A stretch of DNA of 64,000 nucleotides from Panonychus citri (taxonomy: Eukaryota > Arthropoda > Arachnida > Trombidiformes > Tetranychidae): the NCBI RefSeq assembly GCF_014898815.1, contig NW_026515546.1, forward strand, positions 3,148,501 to 3,212,500, given 5' to 3'. The notes beneath the pieces are model-generated. The model saw only the letters and a program-made list of their open reading frames with translations, searched no databases and was not told the origin of the DNA. The number at the start of each line of letters is the position of its first letter. The first letter of the stretch is position 1. Shown one piece after another: positions 39,801 through 50,100 of the stretch. Both the position numbers and the translations under genes were made by a program.

Positions 39801-41142
39801 AATCATGATCAAGGAAAAACAACAAATTGGTTAATAAAAGTTTTCAATATTTTTCACAAATAAATTGTTCAATTAAAACAAGATTAAAACAATTGATTTG
39901 TTGAGCTTCCTAAAGATTACAAGTGATTACAATTAAATACACAATTAACAATTACTTTGTAACATTAATTGTTTAAATGAAAAGCATGATTAATGTACTT
40001 GTGTGAGTGGACAGTCACTCAAATGATTAGTTGATTAATTGATCCTTTCAATTTAGTTTAATTGTAGTTGTTGATGTTTTGATTTAATGATAACCTGTTG
40101 ATAGTTAAAACATAATATATTAAAATATATGTAAACAATTAACAGTAACACAACATTGATTGTCAGTGAGAAATTGTCATTTAAAAACATGATTATCATT
40201 CAATTTAATTTGGTTAAACTTGATTAACTTTTTCCTTTTAATCATAATCAAACTATCGTTGATCATCATAGTAAAAAGGTAACAAACTAATAATTTACCT
40301 GTTAGTTTGTTAACCTACACAAAGTTAATTCAAGAAATAAAGTTATCATCCTAATCATTATCATCATCAACCATTTAATTTAAATTGTGAATCATAAACA
40401 TCATATCTGTAAAAACCTCATTGATTATCATCATCATCTCAACCCAACCCAACTCCTACTCTCATTTAAAAATTAACTAATCAACTAACTATTGGTAACA
40501 AGTTACAACAACAACAACAGCATCAACCTTAATCATGATGATAATTAAATGGTTGTAATATTTATATTTAATTGTAAAAAAAAATCATAACGATAATAAT
40601 AACGATTAAGTTAATTTAAACTCTAACACTTTTTTTTAAAAGCCTTTTAAATTATCAATATCATCAGAATCAATTTAAAAAAAAAACTCATGTAAAATTA
40701 AATTGTACATTTTAAATATAAGATGAGATCAATTATCAAACATCCGACATCATCTTCATCCTTTGAGTATCATCATTCATTTCAATGTAACAACAAAGTA
40801 TTAATAATAATAATACTCATGTAATCATGATGATGATCAGATCAATATGATGATAGTCATGATGGTCCCTCATCACTTAGTTTGTTTTCCTCCATTAAAC
40901 TTACAGGTAAAATTTTTAAAATCGATGGACTCAATTTTATCTGGGAGCACAAATCAATTATATAAATGAAAGTTATCATCATCATCATCATGAAAAACCT
41001 CATCATGATGATAATATTTATAAATATGTGAATGTTAATCTACTTTAAGGCAGAGGAGTTAAAATGTATTTCCGATAATGTTCAGTTTCTCAAGGTATCT
41101 TATCATCATCATCATGAATGAAAAGATGGAGTTTTTTTAAAT

Positions 41143-41181
<39 letters not shown>

Positions 41182-44100
41182 ATTTGGACTGATTGTCGAG
41201 AGTGAGAGAGTTGTCATCAATCATCATTGTAAGGGGATTAGCCATCACACTTTGTAATATATTAACTTTCCCTCATTTTCTTATCTACCACGTGTCTATT
41301 GTTAAACCACCTTCAATGTTAACCCTCAATTAAGATATAAATAGCCACTCAATTGTCCTTCTTAGTTAGTTGTTAAAAAGTTATTAGTTAATTGTTAATT
41401 GCTTAATTACTCTCTCTCCCTTTTCTAAAGTTGTTCAACCTCTGATAACCTCTATTTTTCCCCCACCTTAATTCACTAATTCCAGTTCGTTTACTAACCC
41501 ATTGAATTTAAATAAAACAATTTCAACAAAGTGTTAATCAAAAAGTAAAGCCTTCACCTTAGTATTAGTTTCCTCTCGGGATCCCTTAGTATGGGTTGCT
41601 TGCTTGCAAATATACTTATCAAATTGGTGGAGATGCCTCTGCTGATCTAAAGTGAAAGTTTCTCTTCATTAGGCCTACAAGAATCTTCAAAGAAACACCT
41701 ATAAGTGAGCTTCGGTTTACCCAAAAGCTCAACTCTGCGATTCCGACACTTTTAGGTCTGTTGTGTTAGAGGGAACAAGGTCCTTGTTCCCCTAACACTC
41801 AACCTTCTATTGTTTTTCGGTGGAAACAACCACAACTGTGTAAAAAGTGTTCAGTGAAAGTGGGATAAAAATATCTAAAAGGTTCATCATGTTTTGTGAA
41901 AACAACTACAGAAAATCACCAACAACTCATCCAAAATCATCAAAAGAAAACATCACCAGAAATGAACTGATTGGCATTGCCATCGACTGGGGTGTGAATA
42001 ACCCAACACAGAAAGCAGATGAAAAGTTACAAAGGGAAATCTGGGAAGCCCAGGTTATCCAGAAAATGTTTGAATTAGATGGAGAAGAAGTTTCTCCTGA
42101 ATTTGGAATCGACTCCAAGAGAGAGTTTCCAGTTAAATGGATGGACGGGATCGAGTTAAGGAAAATTGGCCTTGACTTCGAGTCGCTCATCACTCTCATC
42201 AGAAATAAAATTTACCAAGTTGAGCGCTTTAAAGCGTATACAAAGAAACAGATCGAAGAGGATCTGGATCTTCCCCCTGCAGTAGCCACTTTATTGGCCA
42301 ACAAATATTCCTCAATGGAATCAACAATGTTAAACAATCTAGAGAGGCTCAACCTCCAAGAAAAAGAAAAGGTAATGAGTTTCGCCCAACAACAAGCCCT
42401 AAAAAGAATCGATAGAAAACGATGGCCCAATAAGGAAAAACAATCGTTTACCGATTTCATCAAGTCCTTGGAGTGGGATCTAAGGACCTTAGACCCCTCC
42501 AAGGGCTCATGGATAGAGCACACGACCGTGCTTCTTGAAAATGAGGCAAGAGAATTTGCCGAACAATTAAATTTATCTTCACCCTTCATTCAATACGACG
42601 AGTGGAAGGAAAAATTAATCAATTCAACAATCACATCGAGTGAAAAAGCTGATGCGATCTACAACACCGTACAGAAAAGGTATGATACACGTTACGATCC
42701 GAGAGATCACTTCCGAAAAATTGAAACTTCCCTGAAAATTGTATATCCTGAGGCCTCAAGTAAAACCTTAGCCCTCTTAATGTTATCTTCTTTACCCTAT
42801 TATCTTCAAAATGAAATAATTCCCGAGATTATTAATCTCGATATTGAGACAATTAAGGCCAAAGTGATTGGTCATTGGCAAAGAAATAAAGCCAAAATGG
42901 AAAGTAAAAGGTTACGACCCTCACAAGGTCAAGAAAATTCAAATTCAGGTTGGAGGTCAAATGGTAAATCACCTTCACCCTCACCTTCATCATCATCTAA
43001 TCCTAAACCCAAATGTAATCACTGCAAGTCCTCAACTCATTCTGAAGAAGATTGTTGGACCAAATATCCCGATAAAAGACCAAAAAGAGATCAACAAAAT
43101 TCTGTCGCTAACAAGGCTAACAACGTGGAAGTTGAAGAGCAACTTAGTGATGGTAGCGTTAATACAACGCGATTAATAGCTAATAAAAATAAAAATGGTT
43201 CCTCGGAAAAAGTCCGTCATCCAATGATCACCTTTAAAATTAATAACATCCAAATTGAGGGAATGTTTGATACAGGAGCGTGTACCTCCCTGATAAGCAA
43301 GGACCTTGCCGTCAGGTTGGACTTGCTCGCGTATCCCTACAACCTCAAGTTCCAGTCTGCTAATCAGAATATTATCAACTGTAATTGGTTTGTTCCGTTA
43401 AAGGTTTACAATGGAGATGAACCTAAGCTTTTAACCGCCTATGTGATAGATGGTCTATCGAACGATATTTTACTTGGTGAGAACATCATCAAGGCGACAC
43501 ATTTGGTAATTGTCGCAAATGGTTTAAATAAGCCTTATTCATTGAGACATGGTAGTCTCGATAAAGCTTATAAATTGAAAATTGAAATTCCTAATTTAAA
43601 TGAAATTGAATTGCTGCTTCAAACATGGTACAACACCAATTATGATCTGAGTAAATTGGTGAGGTTGGGTCAAAAGGACCTTTGGACCCGACCTCAAACT
43701 CATTCACCAGATCAATCATCATCTCATTCAACAACAAATTATTCACAAGTTCATCAACAGAGTGATAGTGAAAATAAACTTAATGATCATCAATCGATAA
43801 GTGAAAAAGTTAATCATTCAATCAATCAACAATCAAAAGTCAAACTATTACAGATTAACACATTACGTGTTAATTACATCAACTTCTTTCGTGAACATTA
43901 CGAAGAAGATTCACCTTTACTCATCAATCGCATCGAAGAGTTTCAAGATACAGTGATTGACCTTCCTGAAACAATTAACAATCTCGATCAAAGATTGTAT
44001 CAACAAATTAATAAAGAGCTTAGTCAAGCTGAAAAACAACAAATTCATCAAGTCTTGTTAGAGGAAAAAGGATCTTTTTCCTCAAACAAGTTCGACCTCG

Positions 44101-47100
44101 GTTGTGTTCCGGCCGAATTCACCAAATTTAAAATTGACATTGGTAACAATGTGATTCCTAAGTGTCGACCCTTTCGTTCAAGTGAGAAAATGAGGAACGA
44201 AATGAGGAAAATAATCAACGAATTTAAAGAGAATGGAATTGTCGAAGACTCGGATGTTGGTGGTGGAGCCCCAGCGTTTGTTGTCCCTAAACCTAATGGT
44301 ACCTGGCGAATGGTAACCTCGTACATTCAACTCAACAAATTAATTGCTAAAAGAAAATTCCCCATGCCCAATATCGATGACGCTATTAATCAGCTCAAAG
44401 GTAACAAATACTTCACTACATTAGATCTTGCTCAAGGTTACTATCAATTAGAAATTCCCGAAGAGGAAAGAGACAAAACAAGTTTCGTGACCGAGGATGG
44501 TTGCTACCGTTACAAGCGCCTACCTATGGGTCTGGCCGATGCACCTTCTTACTTTCAAGAGGTCATCAACAAAGTTCTTGGAGAACTTAAATACACTTGC
44601 TGCTTTGGTTATTTCGATGACATTGTCATCTATGGTAAATCTATTGATCAACTCTGTGACAATATGAAAAAGGTCATTGGAGCTCTAAAAATTTTTGGTT
44701 TTAAAAATCGTATCGAAAAGCTTCAAGCTGGAGCAACGGAAATTGTCTGTTTAGGCCATTTGGTCTCTGGTAAGACAATCAAACCTGATCCTAAGAAGAT
44801 CGAGAGGATCAAGGCCCTTGATCCTCCGACTTCTCAAAATCAAGTGAGATCGCACCTTGGTTTATTTAATTACTTTTCTCGTTTCATTGAAAATTATGCT
44901 AAAATTGCTGCACCTCTACAAGAATTAGTCAAAAATAAGTACAAAGTCCTTCCGTTTGCAGTGAAAGGCGAACATTTAGAGAGCTGGATAAAGCTCAAAG
45001 AATCGTTAACAGAAAAATGTCTTCTAACTCATTTCTATCCTGAAAGAGAAACCGCAGTGCTTGTCGACGCTTCTGCTGTTGCAATTGGTGGGATTTTAAC
45101 CCAAAAAGACGAAGAAGGAATATGGAACCTGCTTGTAAATTACAAAATACATGTATAAATGGCATACGACTTGCCGTCGTTCATGCTTGCAGAAAGTTCG
45201 CTCATTACCTGCGGAAATTCATCGTAAAACTGATCATCACGCGTTATGTGAATTAAAGAAAACAATTCAAAGTTCCAAGGATCATGAGATGGCATGATCT
45301 CTCAGAATTCGATTTTGAGATTCAATATCTGAAGGAGAAAATCTGCAGATTGTTTCTCGCGTTCAAATGAATGGGCTCATCGTCAAAAAGGTGAAATGGC
45401 AGATGACCATTTTGATCGATATTTAAACTACGTTAATTGTAATAAAGACGATGTCTTAATCGAAGATATGGATCTTCTCGAGGAGATGAGGATCATCGAG
45501 GACGAGACCCAAAAGGTCCTTTTAGGTCTCGTCCAAGAGTTCGACTACCTCGACTTTCAACAACGTCGTAATCTCATCGCAGCATTAAAACAACCAAAAA
45601 TTAATCAATCAACTGAGTCCGAGTTAAAAAGAGAACAAGAAAAAGATTCAAGAGTTAAACTAATTAAAAATGAACTAGATTTGGGAAGAATGAAAAAGGA
45701 ATATGAATATCGAGAGGGTATTCTATTAAGATTACGTAAAGATGGATCTTCAAGATTTTATCTACCTGATTCTCTAATCGACCCTGTGTTTCATCAATAT
45801 CATGAAGCAATCGAAGCTGGTCATTTCGGTGTGAAACCGACTCTACAAAAAATTGAACAAGATTTCTGGTTCCCTGAGATGAAAAAGATCATCGAACAGA
45901 AAGTCGCTGCTTGTGAAAAATGTCAAATCTTTAAACCAAAGACGTTTAAAGAAGGTAAATGTAAAGGTATGAAAGTCGCTGACTTTCCAATGGAACGAAT
46001 CCAAATCGACATGATTGGCCCGTTCACCGCATCAACAACTGGTAATACCGTAGTATTAGTCGCTGCTGATACTCTCACGAGATATGGAATGGCAAAACCT
46101 TTTAAAAAGGGAAATAGTAAGGACGTTATAAACTTTCTTGAATCAATAATCAATCAATTTGGAAGAATGAAAATTCTCCAATCAGATAATGGTAAAATTT
46201 TCACCTCAACAGAAATTAAGAGATTCGCTGAACTCAATCAAATAAAATTAATCAATTCTAGTCCCTACCATCCACAAACAAATGGGTTGGTGGAAAGGTT
46301 AAACCGAGAGATTAAAACCCGAATGGGAATGTATACTGAACGAGCATATGAATGGGATGCTCATCTACAAACTCTCATGTTCAGTTACAACAACTCAATT
46401 AAAAACGATATTGGAAAGTCACCTTTCCAACTCCTTTTCAATTATGAACCTCGCTCAATCATCCATAATAGATTTCAAATCACCCCCTTATATAACGAAA
46501 ACGATGTCATCCAAGCTCGAAAAGAAGCTAAATCAACTCTAGATGAGAAATCTCAACAATCAGCTAATGAGAAAAATCTAAATCAAAAAGTTCCTAAATT
46601 ACAACGAGGAGATTTGGCCAGAGTTAAGCCTGTGCCTTATACCACTGGACCTTCATTCATGAAAGAAAAATTCACTGGAAAGTATATTGTGTTAGATACT
46701 TTCGATTCAACTGCAAGACTCATTTGTGTATATACAAGGAAAATCAAAATGTTTAACTATGAAAGAATCAAGAAAATCATCGCACCTTTACCTAAATGTT
46801 ATCACATCATTCTCAACAAATTCCCATCAATCAAATCAATTGAGAAAGAGGAGAAAGTTGAACAAGAGGAACAAGGACCTTGTTCCTCGAGTCAACACTC
46901 TGCCTCAACACCAAATGAAAAGAAGGAAGAAATTCCTAAAGTGTTAAACTGGTGCGACAGTGAATCTGAAATCGAAATCAGTGACAATGAAAGTGAAACA
47001 ACTGTGGTGTTCAATGGTGAGGAACCAGAGGAAAAAGGACCTTTTTCCTCAGGTGAATCACCACCACAACAAGAACAACAATTAACTGAATCAACTGAAT

Positions 47101-50100
47101 CATCATCATCAACATTAAATCAACAATCAGTTCCAATTGAAACAACAATTGAAACAATTCAACAAAGTGAATCAAATCAACATGAAAGTGAAAGTGATCA
47201 TCTTCATCATCAACAAATAACAACAAGTGAATCATCAGCTTCAACTAATGTTCCAGAAAAGAAGAGAACTTACAAAAGAAAAGAGTATACAAAGAGTCAT
47301 GGGATGGAAACGCGACAACGGAAGACATTTGATAGGGACAAGGACCTTGTCCCCGATCAAATGTCCAAATCATCAAATTAATCACCAAATGTTTCAATTT
47401 AAACTCTTATCTTTTTCTCTTCTCTTCCCTTTCCCTGTCTATTTTCTATTCTATTTTACATTTTATTCTATTTAGAAATTTACTCAAACACTTGTTCATA
47501 TTAACACCTTTTGATCACAAAGATCAACAGAATTATCTTTGTTGATTGATTGTTCAAGGGGAAAAAGGACCTTTTTCCCCGAGAAACAATCAAAACAACC
47601 ACAAAATTAATTAATTAATTAAGTAAACAATAATCAACTTAAGAAAATTAAACAACTGTAATCAACAAGCGTTGAAAATCAAATGCGTTTAGACGCCCCC
47701 TCACAGCGACAACTCGAGTTGTTACCATGACAACTCCCTCACATTGTTCTCGTTAATTAGGAAACGAAGAAGTCGCCATTGTGTTTTTGACCCTTTAATT
47801 GAATGGTCTTTTGTTTTAAAATTGCTACAATTTAATTATGTTGTTAACTTCAATTGTTAATTGTTTTCCTTTACGATCAACTTGAGGAGGAACAAGGACC
47901 TTGTTCCACCTCTTGTTGATTCGGAAGAGGAAACAAGTGTTTCATTTTTTTTTTAAACCTTGAAAATTCAAATCACCTTTAAAACATATTCCACCATTGG
48001 TAAAATATTCAACAAAACTACCTGATAATTAATCAGTTTGTGGCCAATTGATTGACTTGTCAGGGAGAAAAGGACCTTTTCACCCTGACAAGCCAAGAAA
48101 GAAAACGATTGAAATTCAATCGCCTCCAAGATACAACAAATTCAAATTGAATTCAAAGAGAGCGAAACCAACTCAGTCAAGGAGACAAGGACCTTGTCAC
48201 CAAGACTGAGCCATTTGAAGAGATTGGAATCTCAGAATAGACGCCACAATTACAAGATATTATCGTAAAGAAATCAAGTCAACAGTTAATCGTGTCTCAA
48301 TCGCCTCATCAAGCTAATTCTTCTCATCTTTCAAAGTCAAATTCAAATTGACCCCTTTCAGTTATCAAAGGTTACCTTGTCAGGGTAAAAAGGACCTTTT
48401 CTCCCTGACAAGGTCAAAGAAAACCAAAGCCTTAACAAAGTCAATTCAATTCAGTTCGAGTTAATCTCATCTTTTGAAACAACACAGATCAAAAACTTTC
48501 CTTATAAAGAAACAAATTGTCGAGAGGAAAAAGGACCTTTTTCCTCAAGACAAGGTGAATTCTTTTTCCCTATTTGTATCGAATTGTAAATCTTTCATCA
48601 TAAACAAAATCAAAATTCAACTAGAAATTCATCTAGCAAGACAATTAGTAATTCAAGCTGCTTCATTTAGCCTAAAAGCTTCTTTCCGCTGGGGAAAAAG
48701 GACCTTTTTCCCCAACTAAGACAGCTCATCTAACTTATTAGCTGATTAATTAGAAATTACTTCAACCGTGAGAAATTTGATTTTGATCTCAACTGTAATT
48801 TGAACTATTATCATTGTCAACCCCTTTCATCATCTCAAGTGAAATTAAGAGTTAATTAGCTTAACCATTGTCAAGAGAAAAGGACCTTTTCCCAGAGACA
48901 AAAAGCTATTGTGAGAAAGAAATTGTGACTCAACTCTTTACCTGTGATTTAAGTGCCTTAACAATAGTTAATCATCACCAGCTAATTAAAGCTCACCTTT
49001 ACCAATTAGTGCGAAAAAGCCTGATTGTTAGGAGAAAGGACCTTTTTCCCAACAAATCATCTCATTTTCCATCAACTTCTCAAATTATCAACATCATTAT
49101 CTCAAATTGTTAATCAAAATTAATCAAATTAATTATCCAATTGTTGTTCATCTAAAGAGAAAAAGGACCTTTTTCACTAAAGAGAAAACAACAATTCAAA
49201 TTAATCAACATCTTAATTATAAATTCCCTTAATTATTTTGCTAATTGTTGTAAATTGTTTAATTGAAGGAAAAAGGACCTTTTTCCCTCAACAAACAATA
49301 TCCCTTTTACATTGTTGTAAATCTTATAAAAATCAATCGAGTTAATCAAATCAAGCCAAAGATCAAGATGGAACAAAAAGAAAAGTATTGGAAAGTTTCG
49401 AAAAAGTCATTAGAGCTTCTAATTAGAGAAAAGATTATGAAACATTTTGGAAAGAAATGGTTAAACATCCCGTTAGATTTGTTCCTTCATGGTTTGATTT
49501 TCTCTGAACTTCCCAAAGGAGATACCCAAAGATACTTAATCTCTATTTCCTGTAAATTCTGTGATCATGTTCCCGTTAATCCTTACAAATGTGATCAGTG
49601 CAAAGAATTTTATTGTCTTTATTGTGCCAAAGTTCTTTTTATTATTTACAATCATCGTAAAGGTATTACAAATCCCGATCTCAACAACATCGAAAATCAG
49701 AAATTTGATTGTATTTCCTGTTTAGGAAATGAATTGTCTCGAATTCAGAATCTGAATAGTGATGAACTCAAAGTGTTTTCTGAGTTCAATGTTCATTGTA
49801 GAAATTATTTCTGTGAACAACAAATGAAATATTTCGATATGATCAAACATATTCAGAATTGTAATAGTGGTGAATTCAAAGTGAATTCGATTCTGAATTT
49901 CATCAAATTGAACAAAGACTTAATCGAAAATAACGACAGAGTTGCCGTTATTCCCCCGTTAGAAGGACCAGAAAATCCCTTAAGAACTGTACCTGAATTT
50001 GCTAAAGCTTTCGATGCTCGGCTCATGGTACAGTATCCAGATTTAGTTACTCTTATTTCTGGAAAGAGAAAGTGTTCAACTGATGAACCCGTTCAAAAAC

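Larger units (their letters stand above)
36806..41227 (-). other. ARHGEF17 intron 1, part 3' of the inserted element
   Basis: This is AT-rich non-coding DNA with GAT/ATC tracts and a (GA)n repeat (41147-41177) 50 bp before the LTR. No exon or other element was recognised. Confidence 0.6.
47382..49367 (+). other. 2-kb non-coding block with eleven spaced palindromes
   Basis: Between the integrase stop and the next ATG there is no long frame. Eleven palindromes of the AAGGACCTT family (copies 10-20) recur roughly every 110-330 bp, with unrelated or only weakly similar sequence between them. A separate GACAACTCGAGTTGT-type palindrome lies near 47707-47722. Confidence 0.85.

Noticed and set aside
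47707..47722. ACAACTCGAGTTGT palindrome in the element
   Set aside because: It does not share the AAGGACCTT core and occurs once.
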